From NCBI GenBank assembly GCA_903923925.1, contig CAIXZF010000032.1, positions 1 to 64,000 of the forward strand: a stretch of DNA of 64,000 nt. The letters run 5' to 3'. This DNA comes from an uncultured Bacteroidales bacterium (GTDB lineage: Bacteria; Bacteroidota; Bacteroidia; Bacteroidales; CAIXZF01). Position 1 is the stretch's first letter. Each line of letters starts with the position of its first letter. Below are positions 32,144 to 40,479 of the stretch, piece by piece. The position numbers and the translations under genes are program-made. A model generated the notes under the pieces. That model was not told where the DNA came from, did no database searches, and worked only from the letters and a program-made list of their open reading frames with translations.

Positions 32144-32710
32144 CTATAAGAGAAAGAACCAGCTTAAAGGGATTTGAATGCAATCATCTTTTATTGTTGG
32201 TACAGAAATACCGCTCGAAACTAATATTCCATAACGGTAGTTGATTTTGGAGGATTTTATTTGTTTAAGGGAAGTTTTACTGCTGCCTATTTCAAGCAAA
32301 ACTGGCGTATCTCTAGTTTCAATTACAAAATCGGGATTGACTTCATTATTTCCTGTAGTAAAAGAAATAATTCCGTCTGTCAGCACTCTTCTGAGGTACA
32401 TTACAACAATATCTTCAATTAATTTACTTCTAAACTGTTTTGGAAGAGTTTGGCCATAAAGGCTTGACAATAAGGCTCTTCTTAGTGAAGGAGACATAAA
32501 TAATGCCTTTTTGTTTTTAGAGATTTTGGTGTCGAGACCACCATAAGGTAATAGCACATTAAGCAGTTCAGCTTTTGCTAAAATATCAATAAGCTCATTT
32601 ACATCATTTTGTTTTACCCCAATTATACCTGCCAGTTTCTCTGGATTAATTTCGTCAGAACCAGCTAGTCTGAGGATTATTTTTTCAATTTTAGTATAAT
32701 CTGTATACGT
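32144..32710 (-). pseudogene. C-terminal remnant of an AAA-type ATPase (DUF4143)
   Basis: An open frame of about 188 codons with no plausible start, bounded upstream by a stop at 32711-32713. It begins with a winged-helix-like part (KIEKIILRLAGSDEINPEKLAGIIGV, then NELIDILAKAELL) and ends with a restriction-fold-like part (PDFVIETRDTPVLLEIGSSK, YRYGILVSSG). This is the C-terminal half of the widespread AAA_14/DUF4143 ATPases; the N-terminal P-loop domain is missing. A short version starting at GTG (32557) could be translated but would lack the ATPase. Confidence 0.65.
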
Positions 32711-32963
32711 TCACTTTGGCTTGAGTCAAAATTATTGCATCCTCTGTCTTTTCATCATTAACTTTAATCTCAGCCCAAACTAAAATTTTTGCATCACAAA
32801 GCGACATTGCCAATTTTATTGGTTCACCATGCCTGGATTTATATTCATTTACATAATCATGTATCAAACATTTAATAATCGCAATCGAAGAACCAGCAAG
32901 GCTAAGTTGGGCTAATTCTATCTCGCTCCCAAAAAAGCAAGGGTAGTGTATACCTTTTCCGAT
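32691..32963 (-). pseudogene. Open-frame remnant of unknown origin
   Basis: About 90 codons open between stops, with GSEIELAQLSLAGSSIAIIKCLIHDYVNEYKSRHGEP and KLAMSLCDAKILVWAEIKVND. It has no upstream ATG; the first Met is internal. The residue pattern looks protein-like, so I read it as a decayed gene. It overlaps the end of the ATPase remnant by 20 bases in another frame. Confidence 0.35.
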
Positions 32964-33049
32964 TCAATTTTGTGATGTTTACAATAATTCTACACCAAAT
33001 GGCACAAAACTGTTACAAAAGAAGATATCAAAATGACTTTACGCAATTA

Positions 33050-33219
33050 ATCAACAAAAAATATTAACATTCTGGAGTTCCTTGCATTCAAAGGCTTCTA
33101 TTGTAATTGTCGGCAGTTCTAAAAATCTATTGGGGTGATTCCGGAAGAAATCGAGGAACTTTGATGCCAATCCCTGAACAAACTTGTGGATAATTGCATA
33201 AAACTTTTGAACAACTTGG
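33050..33219 (-). pseudogene. Internally deleted large-terminase remnant
   Basis: An open frame encoding KFVQGLASKFLDFF then FLELPTITIEAFECKEL. The first part matches the intact TerL segment FIEQLAAKFLDFF and the second matches LPAIAIDAFECKEL, but about 60 residues between them are missing and the join is in frame. The DNA also matches (GAGTTCCTTGCATTC in both). It is the trace of a second, related phage-like element next to the intact one. Confidence 0.75.
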
Positions 33220-33240
33220 CGTCAGGTACATATTTTAGTT

Positions 33241-33273
33241 AAAAAGCGAAAGGCCGTCCTTGCGGGACAGCCT
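33241..33273 (-). terminator. Hairpin beside the terminase remnant
   Basis: Stem AGGCTGTCC/GGACGGCCT (one G-U pair) and, in minus orientation, a following CTTTTT. It would terminate the pseudogene at 33307 or is left over from the decayed element. Confidence 0.6.
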
Positions 33274-33306
33274 CTGCTTCCAATTAACTTAACTTATTAT
33301 TCAACT

Positions 33307-33614
33307 TTACTGCAAACACACAAAAGTGCCATCAGATTTTATTCGGATTCTCCTATGAGCCTGGGATAAACCAAGGTGGATAAAATATTCAAGACTTCCA
33401 TCGGCAAGCGTCAGTTGTTTAGATTGCTCCCTTGGTGTGTAGCCTTGCAAAATCAATAGATGCATCCGGATAATAATTATCGACATAGGTCGTAATTTTT
33501 TTGAGGGAGTTCACTACTTGACAGTAATGAGGTGGCAGACTGATCCTTTTTACATGATGTGAAAGCTGCTACTGAAGCCAGTAACAAAATTATCATTAGT
33601 TTTTTTATACATTG
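33307..33614 (-). pseudogene. Frameshifted lipoprotein with PepSY-like domain
   Basis: Three reading frames join into one protein. The first is a lipoprotein signal MIILLLASVAAFTSCKKD (Met at 33596), preceded by KKL in the same frame. The second has KKITTYVDNYYPDASIDFA. The third has LADGSLEYFIHLG and IRIKSDGTFVCLQ up to the stop at 33307. The order fits small periplasmic PepSY-like (DUF2874) proteins of Bacteroidota. At least two frameshifts break it, one in a run of A (CTCAAAAAAATT). Sequencing error cannot be excluded, but the setting among other remnants supports decay. Confidence 0.6.
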
Positions 33615-34060
33615 TTGAATTAGATTTGTCTGCATTCTCGCATTTCGGCACTGCGTTCAAACTTTCAAAGGATTAGAGCAGGAAGTAGATATCAACCATG
33701 TAATATTTTTTAGTTAAGATTTGAAAGTAAGTAAGGCAAAAGTGGAAAAGGTTGCCTAAAGAACGAATATTAAAATACAAAAGTGTAACCTTCTGGCTCG
33801 GAACAGTGACAAATTAGGATAACATGATCATGGTGTTCTGAGAATTTGGAAAGGATTCTGATACAAACGATCCTCCAGGTTTATCCCCAGGTAGTCCTCC
33901 ATAACAGGGCAGTGATAGGTATGATAAGTTTTTGTTTCCTTGAAGGTGGTATAAAAATCAATTGAAATTTACACTGTTATTTGATAATTGAGAGTTCGGA
34001 TTATTTTGTAATTCCTGGTAATCTGTAATTCCTGAATAATAATCAAACTATCATCTCTGC
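33615..34060. other. Gap without a confident gene
   Basis: A minus-strand open stretch ending near 33835 reads KETKTYHTYHCPVMEDYLG and looks weakly protein-like, but it has no start and no recognised family. Otherwise I see nothing. Confidence 0.35.
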
Positions 34061-34537
34061 TCAGAGAAGCAGATCTTCCAGTTCATTGCCGTAATCAAAC
34101 TGCAAATCTTCATGCAAAGCGGTGATTTTCTTTTGGATCAGCTCCAGCTGAGCAGTGTACATATTTGTTAACCTGGGATTATATCGGATTGGAGGGGAAA
34201 AACCTTTGAGCTTTTTGCAGAAATGCAACAATAATTCGACCTCAGTTTCTTTCTTCTGAGAGTACTTTACTTGTCTTTTGGTAGTTGTCAGGATTTTTCT
34301 GACCTGCTTTTTAATAATGTATGGACTCTTTTTATTTATCAATTCAAATTGCTCATCAATTTCCTTTTTTACACCTTCAATGTATGCTTTCTCATCATCA
34401 GACTCAAACAATAAATAGGTGAGGAGTTCTTTATTCTCCTTTTTGAATTTCGATAAACGAAGACAAATTTCCAACAGTTCTTTTGCCGGGCGAACAGATA
34501 ATTCCTGTTTAAGTTCTTTAAGAGTTACGGGCTTCAT
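34061..34537 (-). CDS. Uncharacterised helical protein
   Basis: About 158 residues from MKPVTLKELKQELSVRPAKELLEICLRL, which opens like the small Bacteroidota proteins of unknown role that share this N-terminal helix pair. The rest is basic and helical (KKQVRKILTTTKRQVKYSQKKETEVELLLHFCKKL). The frame extends upstream to 34618 but that part overlaps the next gene; the ATG at 34537 fits the domain start. No signal peptide, so cytoplasmic. Confidence 0.65.
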   Translation of the reverse strand: MKPVTLKELKQELSVRPAKELLEICLRLSKFKKENKELLTYLLFESDDEKAYIEGVKKEIDEQFELINKKSPYIIKKQVRKILTTTKRQVKYSQKKETEVELLLHFCKKLKGFSPPIRYNPRLTNMYTAQLELIQKKITALHEDLQFDYGNELEDLLL

Positions 34538-34593
34538 GAAAGGGAAATATTCAACAAAGATAGACTTATCAAAGTGTTTGCTGTCTATTATCC

Positions 34594-35928
34594 TTAAAAA
34601 CCATATCCAATAAGGCAATAAAAACGTTTTGTGCGGGATGTAAGATTATTTACATCCGACATTCCATTTCCTGTTTCATAACGCATTTCAGCTGTAAATC
34701 TTTTTTGTTTTACTCCCATTCCAGCACAGATTCCTCTTTCCCATTTCTTGGTGAATCTTAAGGCATCAACCTCTGTTTTAATTTCAGGAGCATAAAGTCT
34801 TGAAATTAACTCCATGTGATTTTTATTTAAAATCGCCCACCCATTCGATAATCCGGCATTGAAAAAAAGCTTGTAGTGCCCGATGAAATACTTAAGCCGA
34901 ACCATATTGTTCATTTTCAAATAGGTGTACTTTAATGATGAATTATAGATAAAATAGTAATCCGGATTATAATAATCGGTATAACTTCCTTCAAACTTAC
35001 TGGAAGTCATAATAAATTCATTGTAAACAGACCATTTTCCATTATTTCTGGGCAGGATCAATTCCATATTGACTCCTGCAGAAATATTCAATGAAGGTTT
35101 ATATCCGGCATTGTAAATTTCCGGATGACTTTGGGTTTTATCAACGAAACTTAAAGTAGTAAGTGTTACACCTGCAAGCGCTCCATACTGGATTCTCAAT
35201 TTTTCTGTTTTCTTCTGAAAGGTGATTTTATCTTTAGTGCACGTATAATAATACTCGAAAAGATCCTCCAGACTTTCTTTATGATATAAGGTCTGGTTTG
35301 CGATTTCAACAATAAATGGGCAGTCCTGCAGATACAGGATCAACTGGCCAACATAAGTTAGGTTTTTAAAAATCCGGGTAGGTGCCTGCTGCTGATATGG
35401 CTTGTAATTATCAGGGGTGGATTTACGGGATTCTATTTCCTCCAAATGACCCAAATATCTTTTGTAAATCAGTAATTGATAGCTTGTATCCAGTTTAATA
35501 TAGAAGTTCATTTTATCGAACTTATTCGAATACTGATAGAGACTTTTGACACCAATAATCATAGCCTGCAGGAATGCAGTGTCCTTTTTAATCTGCAATT
35601 CGCTTTCATACAAGAGGTTATTTGTAATGTTTGAAGTGGTTTCAGTTTTAACGATAGCACTTTCGTAAATTTCATCTGAAACGGCAAAACCTTTAATATC
35701 CAAGGGTGTAAAGTATGAAACCGTTGCTCCAATTTCTTTTCTGAATGCTATTTTTGTCGGGTTTCGCTCCCAGTTCCGGTAATCAATTAAACCATGAACA
35801 GTGTCACCATTTAATTTAAGGAAATAGCCCGGCAAATAATTTTCCTGGCTGAAGGAGGTCTGGAAAATGAAAATTCCGAAAATCGTCAGAAAAAGCTTTT
35901 TACTTGTTTTTTTAGGAAGCATATTCAA
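34594..35928 (-). CDS. Outer-membrane beta-barrel-type protein
   Basis: A 444-residue protein with a signal peptide (KKLFLTIFGIFIFQTSFSQ). The first half is a soluble domain opening with GYFLKLNGDTVHGLIDYRNW, common to a Bacteroidota surface-protein group. The second half (from about residue 245) has alternating hydrophobic strands (GALAGVTLTTLSF, LNISAGVNMELIL, YFIGHYKLFFNAGLSNG) and ends in an aromatic residue (LIGYGF), as PorT-like outer-membrane barrels do. Function unknown. Confidence 0.7.
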   Translation of the reverse strand: MNMLPKKTSKKLFLTIFGIFIFQTSFSQENYLPGYFLKLNGDTVHGLIDYRNWERNPTKIAFRKEIGATVSYFTPLDIKGFAVSDEIYESAIVKTETTSNITNNLLYESELQIKKDTAFLQAMIIGVKSLYQYSNKFDKMNFYIKLDTSYQLLIYKRYLGHLEEIESRKSTPDNYKPYQQQAPTRIFKNLTYVGQLILYLQDCPFIVEIANQTLYHKESLEDLFEYYYTCTKDKITFQKKTEKLRIQYGALAGVTLTTLSFVDKTQSHPEIYNAGYKPSLNISAGVNMELILPRNNGKWSVYNEFIMTSSKFEGSYTDYYNPDYYFIYNSSLKYTYLKMNNMVRLKYFIGHYKLFFNAGLSNGWAILNKNHMELISRLYAPEIKTEVDALRFTKKWERGICAGMGVKQKRFTAEMRYETGNGMSDVNNLTSRTKRFYCLIGYGF

Positions 35929-36055
35929 GTGATTAGTAGAGATAGTACCTTTATAGTTGTTTTCAGGAGCTTAGCGCCATCAATAATACAAAAAAACCGT
36001 TAATCAGAAAAATTGAGTTATTGGTTCTTTTAGACCATTCTAAATTATCAAGTTT

Positions 36056-37552
36056 ATGTTTATGTCGAATACTTTAAAATCATACAAAATATTTTCATTG
36101 GGGATCTTTGTTTTGTATATTTTCAGCACATGTGAAATTGCTCATTCTCAATCGTTAATTACAGGACACTTAAAGTATTTTAATGCAAGTTTCACGCCGA
36201 TGGATGGTGTAGATATCTTTTTATATAATAGCCAGGAACAGCTTATTGATTCAGTTAAAACAGATCAGAACGGATATTTCTATTTTGATGGGCTTCCGGC
36301 AGGTATATATACAGTTATTCCGGATTGCAATAAGCAATGGGGAGGTGTCAATAGTTTAGACGCAATGCTGGTTCAGAAACATTTTACCAGTATTAACCTG
36401 TTAAATGGATTGCCTTTACAGGCAGCTGATATTAATGGCTCTAATTCTGTAAATTCTGTTGATGCTTTACAGATTCTTCAACGTTTTGTGGGTTTTATCA
36501 ACTCATTTGATGCCGGGGACTGGACGTTTGAAAATGCCGAAATTACCCTGGATGGAATTACAAATGTTTCGCATGACCTTTATGGTATTTCTTATGGTGA
36601 TGTGAATGCTTCCTTTACACCAAAACCCTGCATTCCAGCTCCAACGCTGGCAAATGCAGGTCCTGATCAAACAGGATTAATTGGAAATGCAGCTGTTTTA
36701 AACGGGAATCTCCCATTAAATGGAACAGGACATTGGCAGGTACTCAGTGGCACTTCCTATACCTTTTCCGGTGTTACTATACCTGCTGCCACATTTTCAG
36801 GCGCCTCAGGAAACACGTATATCCTCATCTGGAATATTACGAACGAGTGTTATACAACTGTGGATACAGTTGTAATTGGCTTTTCAGCCCAAACAATGAA
36901 TTACCCTTGTCCCGGTATTCCATCCTTCAACTATGGCGGACAAACATACAATACTGTAAAGATTGGCACCCAATGCTGGATGAAGGAAAATCTGAATATT
37001 GGAACGATGGTAATCGATAACAACACTGGCACACAGCATTCCCACTGCAGCAACAATGGAATTATCGAGAAGTATTGCTATAACAATGACCCGCTGAATT
37101 GTGCTGTTTATGGTGGCTTATACGACTGGAATGAGATGATGCAATATTCTAATTTAGCAGGAGGGCAGGGAATCTGTCCGACGGGATGGCATATCCCGAC
37201 TGATGCTGAATTATGTACATTGTCGCTCTTTCTGGATTCCCAGGTAAATTGCAGTGCTTCAGGGTATTCCGGGGTAAATGCTGCCGGAAAAATGAAAGAA
37301 ACAGGTCTTACTCACTGGAGTGCACCAAACCAGGGTGCTACAAATGAGAGTGGATTTACAGCACTTGCTGCTGGTTATCGCTATCCTTACGGGTATCCGG
37401 GCTCGCTTACGCAGGGTATTTACATCTGGGCCTCTACAGAATATGACCCAACTCAGGGGTATACCCGAAACCTGGGGATGTATAATGCCAACATCAGCCG
37501 TTTTCATTACACAAAGTATTACGGGTTTACTGCAAGGTGTTTAAAAAATTAG
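36056..37552 (+). CDS. Secreted FISUMP-domain protein with dockerin-like segment
   Basis: A 498-residue protein with an N-terminal signal segment ending near AHSQ. Residues about 35-85 form a prealbumin-like (CarboxypepD_reg-type) domain with TDQNGYFYFDGLPAGIYTV. Residues 95-140 contain two dockerin-like helices (NSLDAMLVQKHF and NSVDALQILQRFVG), then a Pro-rich link. From about 290 a FISUMP (Fibrobacter major paralogous) domain follows: YNTVKIGTQCWMKENL, CPTGWHIPTDAE, GYRYP and RCLKN at the end. A T9SS sorting domain is absent. It probably acts at the cell surface; the role is unknown. The stop overlaps the converging gene by 4 bases. Confidence 0.8.
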   Translation: MFMSNTLKSYKIFSLGIFVLYIFSTCEIAHSQSLITGHLKYFNASFTPMDGVDIFLYNSQEQLIDSVKTDQNGYFYFDGLPAGIYTVIPDCNKQWGGVNSLDAMLVQKHFTSINLLNGLPLQAADINGSNSVNSVDALQILQRFVGFINSFDAGDWTFENAEITLDGITNVSHDLYGISYGDVNASFTPKPCIPAPTLANAGPDQTGLIGNAAVLNGNLPLNGTGHWQVLSGTSYTFSGVTIPAATFSGASGNTYILIWNITNECYTTVDTVVIGFSAQTMNYPCPGIPSFNYGGQTYNTVKIGTQCWMKENLNIGTMVIDNNTGTQHSHCSNNGIIEKYCYNNDPLNCAVYGGLYDWNEMMQYSNLAGGQGICPTGWHIPTDAELCTLSLFLDSQVNCSASGYSGVNAAGKMKETGLTHWSAPNQGATNESGFTALAAGYRYPYGYPGSLTQGIYIWASTEYDPTQGYTRNLGMYNANISRFHYTKYYGFTARCLKN

Positions 37553-38400
37553 GATGAGCGGCCTTTTACCAGACTCATTCCTTTTGAAAGCGGAATAAAA
37601 AGTATAAGAAATAAGAAATTGATAATCAGAGCAGTTATCATCGTAAAGTAGAAACTACTGAACCATGGTTCCACTTTTGCAATAGCCGAGAGTGCAAAAT
37701 TCCCAATCCAAAGCGTTGAAAGATTGAAAAGGAAAACGATAAGGATACTAAAGATAAAGCCTTTAAAAGCACTTTTAATATCAGGAAGGCTGAGTGTGAT
37801 TGAACTTCCAATGGAGAATTGCAGGTAAAAAAAGAGTGTAATTTTCCACCAGGAAGTTTTATTTCCAAATAAAATAAGATTTCCAAGGTGACGAAAATCA
37901 TCATATAACCCAAAAAAAACGGTCTTTAATGAAGATATGTGTGAAAAGGATTCCAGTGTAAGCAGAACAGCTCCACCTGGTTTAAAACCTATTCCGAATA
38001 AAAAGTAAGTGATTATATATAAGCTGATTGAACACATCAGCACCGGCCCAATTCCGATAAACAGGTTCCCGATTTCATGGTAAATATTCCATGATTTGTA
38101 CGTATGTGTTACTGATCCGAAAGATCCATCCTTTGCAGATGGATCAAATAATTTTATACCCGTAATTTTGTGCCCGAACAAAAAGGCAAATAATGCGTGG
38201 CCAAGTTCATGTACTGGTGTTCCTATCCATTTAAATCCATAGATAAATCCGTTTCTCCCGAAAATTGCAAATCCTGTTCTGCTGAGACTGATTGAAATAA
38301 AATTCATCAGGAAAGACAGGATTGCCAAGGGACCCAGCAATACCATAATCTGGGTTGCAGTCGCAATTAGAACGTTTATTAGGTATTCTGTGAATGGCAC
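37549..38400 (-). CDS. Membrane M50-like metalloprotease homolog
   Basis: A 283-residue polytopic membrane protein with the zinc motif H-E-L-G-H at residues near 62-66 (GTPVHELGHALFAFLFGHKI), followed by several hydrophobic segments (FIGIGPVLMCSISLYIITYFLFGIG, FIFSILIVFLFNL, MITALIINFLFLILFI). This is the layout of site-2-protease-like M50 family members found in Bacteroidota. The second conserved aspartate motif (NxxPxxxxDG) is not apparent, so activity is uncertain. Confidence 0.65.
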   Translation of the reverse strand: MPFTEYLINVLIATATQIMVLLGPLAILSFLMNFISISLSRTGFAIFGRNGFIYGFKWIGTPVHELGHALFAFLFGHKITGIKLFDPSAKDGSFGSVTHTYKSWNIYHEIGNLFIGIGPVLMCSISLYIITYFLFGIGFKPGGAVLLTLESFSHISSLKTVFFGLYDDFRHLGNLILFGNKTSWWKITLFFYLQFSIGSSITLSLPDIKSAFKGFIFSILIVFLFNLSTLWIGNFALSAIAKVEPWFSSFYFTMITALIINFLFLILFIPLSKGMSLVKGRSS

Positions 38401-38437
38401 TAATCTGAAAATATTTAATCAAATATAGTGTGTAATT

Positions 38438-38504
38438 TACCACGGAGACACAGAGAGCATGGAGAAAATTACTAAATCTCTGTGCTCTCCTTGCCTCCGT
38501 GGTA
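38438..38504. repeat. Long imperfect palindrome TACCACGGAG
   Basis: Arms of 21 bases (TACCACGGAGACACAGAGAGC and, inverted, TACCACGGAGGCAAGGAGAGC) around a 25-base centre that itself holds GGAGA/TCTC pairs. Similar CCACGGAGACACAGAGAG words are familiar as dispersed intergenic repeats in many bacteria. Confidence 0.7.
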
Positions 38505-38702
38505 TTTTATTAATGTATCAAACTGATTTTCTTTACAATAGAGCTTGTTTTTACCAGAAACTGAAACAGTTTGAATCGCTTCCCCAATCAGGTTATTTAA
38601 GTACAATTCGCACTGCAAATTTGCTGGAAGATAAACCTCAATATTTTCGTAAAAAACCAGGGATGAAACCTGACTGTGGGAGAACTCAAAACTAAGCAGC
38701 AA
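38472..38702 (-). pseudogene. Possible remnant of a T9SS sorting domain
   Basis: A 76-codon frame with IEVYLPANLQCELYLNNLIGEAIQTVSVSGKN, which looks like the middle of a T9SS C-terminal domain. It has no preceding cargo domain, and its end runs into the palindrome. Probably a leftover. Low certainty. Confidence 0.3.
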
Positions 38703-38834
38703 TAAAAAATATTTTTCTCATCTATTCCGACTTGGGTTTCCATTTCCATCTAAATAATTAGAAATCCAAAACAATCCATAAGCTTTGCGCCTTCATAGCG
38801 CCCTTTACGTTAAAAGGACGCTAGAAGTAGCATA

Positions 38835-39278
38835 CTATTCTTCTAAAAGCTGTTCAGTTAATATTACAGCGGTTTGGACATAATGATCGCAGTTCACGCG
38901 AAATAAATCAAGCTCATGAATTGTCTTCAGATCCTCAGGATCGTTCATGTTCAGATCATTAAGTAATTCCTTACAATTCATAGCGCCATTAAGCTTTTTG
39001 AATTCTTCAATAAACCTGTTCGATAATTCGTAAGTAATAGTTTTTTTTGCAGGATCATCATTGTACCCATTTCCATATTTAAGGCCAATGGCCATTAATG
39101 CAGCTGTTACAGCGCCACATGTATGCTGCCGCTTTGCTATGCCACCACCGAAAGCACTGGCAATTTTAAGACAATCATCCTCCCTCATGCCCAGATCATC
39201 AGCAAAAACAGACAATACAGACTGTGCACAATTGAAGTTACTTTTAAATTTATCTGTTGCTTTTTCGGATTTTGACAT
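38835..39278 (-). CDS. C_GCAxxG_C_C family protein
   Basis: A 147-residue protein matching the small redox-type family named after its cysteines: FNCAQSV at residue 15, FGGGIAKRQHTCGAVTAALMAIG in the middle (here with C-G-A in the motif), N-C-K-E-L and N-C-D-H-Y near the end. Spaced cysteines suggest metal or haem binding, but no reaction is established. Divergent from the esterase gene 58 bases away. Confidence 0.8.
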   Translation of the reverse strand: MSKSEKATDKFKSNFNCAQSVLSVFADDLGMREDDCLKIASAFGGGIAKRQHTCGAVTAALMAIGLKYGNGYNDDPAKKTITYELSNRFIEEFKKLNGAMNCKELLNDLNMNDPEDLKTIHELDLFRVNCDHYVQTAVILTEQLLEE

Positions 39279-39300
39279 AGTTTTAATTCGGATTGAATTG

Positions 39301-39332
39301 TTGGCTAAATTTATTGAATATTATTAGCTTTG
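39301..39332 (+). promoter_or_regulatory. Promoter of the esterase gene, giving a near-leaderless mRNA
   Basis: TTGG at 39301 and TAGCTTTG at 39325-39332, 20 bases apart, match the Bacteroidota consensus. The ATG begins only 5 bases after the -7 element, so the transcript would start at or next to the start codon. Confidence 0.5.
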
Positions 39333-39336
39333 ACGT

Positions 39337-40479
39337 ATGAATAATTTCATTCGGTTTTTTATTCTTAGTCTTCCAGTTTTATTATGCTGGAATGCAAATT
39401 CACAGGGCTTTGGGAATTTTTTAAGCAGACTCAACTATCTCCCTGAATCTGTTCGGCAGGCAAAAGTGGATAGTTTCAGAATATCAAATAAACAATATCC
39501 TCTTATTGAGTCAGATACGATAGCTTACTTTATCTGTTACACAGATTACAAACAGTTAGCTGTAGCCGGTGATGCAACAAGCTGGAGGCCAGATTTACCC
39601 TTGATCAGGATACCCGGAACCAACTTCTGGTATGCTAAAGGAATTTATCCGAAGGATGCCAGAATTGAATATAAATTTGTTGCAGATGGTCAGAAATGGT
39701 TGCTCGATTCTTTAAATCCTCACATTGGAGTAGGTGGGTTTGGTATGAAGTCGGAACTAATCATGCCCGGGTATAAAATGCCTTCTGAAATTATCGGAAA
39801 TAATGAAATACCGAGGGGAACACTAAAGGACACAAGTTTTTACAGTAAGCAGATGAGTGAGACCCGAAAATATATCCTTTACTTTCCTGCAGGCTACGAG
39901 GATTCCAAAAAGGATTATCCTGTTGTAATATTCAATGATGGAGAAGATTACATTACCTATGCTCATATACATGAAATATTGGATTATATGGCCTTCGACC
40001 AGCTTCCGCTCATAGGAGTTTTTGTGGTTCCTGTTCAAAGAGATGCGGAATATTCCGGGAAAAGGCAGAAAGCCTATACAAATTTCATTGTGAAGGAACT
40101 CATGCCATATCTTGATATAACATATCGCATTAAGGCAGGTCCTGAAAACCATACAATTGCTGGAATTTCTAATGGTGGAAATATATCCTTATGGATTAGT
40201 GTGAATCATTCAGAAGTCTTTGGTAAAGTTATTGCCCAATCCTCAAACGTTCAGAATTCAATCTTGAAAATATTCTCAACTAAACCAAAAATCCCTTTAA
40301 AGATTTATTTAAATATTGGGAAATACGACATACCTGCTTTAATCCCGATGAACGAAAAACTTTCATACATTCTTGATCACAAAGGCTATTCCTTTTCGAA
40401 CCACACCTATCCTGAAGGCCATAACTGGGGATTCTGGAGTGCCCATACAAAAGAGGCTATTTATTATTTATTCCGATAA
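39337..40479 (+). CDS. Secreted esterase of the Fes/esterase D group
   Basis: A 380-residue protein. After a signal peptide (FFILSLPVLLCWNANSQ), residues about 60-125 form an early-set domain like CBM48 (VAGDATSWRPDLPL, RIEYKFVADGQKWLLD). The alpha/beta-hydrolase domain follows, with YPVVIFNDGEDY, the nucleophile in G-I-S-N-G-G near 275 and the catalytic histidine in E-G-H-N-W-G-F-W near 365. This is the layout of enterochelin-esterase-like and feruloyl-esterase-like proteins acting in the periplasm or outside. Substrate unknown. The 3' end overlaps the converging gene by 12 bases. Confidence 0.82.
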   Translation: MNNFIRFFILSLPVLLCWNANSQGFGNFLSRLNYLPESVRQAKVDSFRISNKQYPLIESDTIAYFICYTDYKQLAVAGDATSWRPDLPLIRIPGTNFWYAKGIYPKDARIEYKFVADGQKWLLDSLNPHIGVGGFGMKSELIMPGYKMPSEIIGNNEIPRGTLKDTSFYSKQMSETRKYILYFPAGYEDSKKDYPVVIFNDGEDYITYAHIHEILDYMAFDQLPLIGVFVVPVQRDAEYSGKRQKAYTNFIVKELMPYLDITYRIKAGPENHTIAGISNGGNISLWISVNHSEVFGKVIAQSSNVQNSILKIFSTKPKIPLKIYLNIGKYDIPALIPMNEKLSYILDHKGYSFSNHTYPEGHNWGFWSAHTKEAIYYLFR

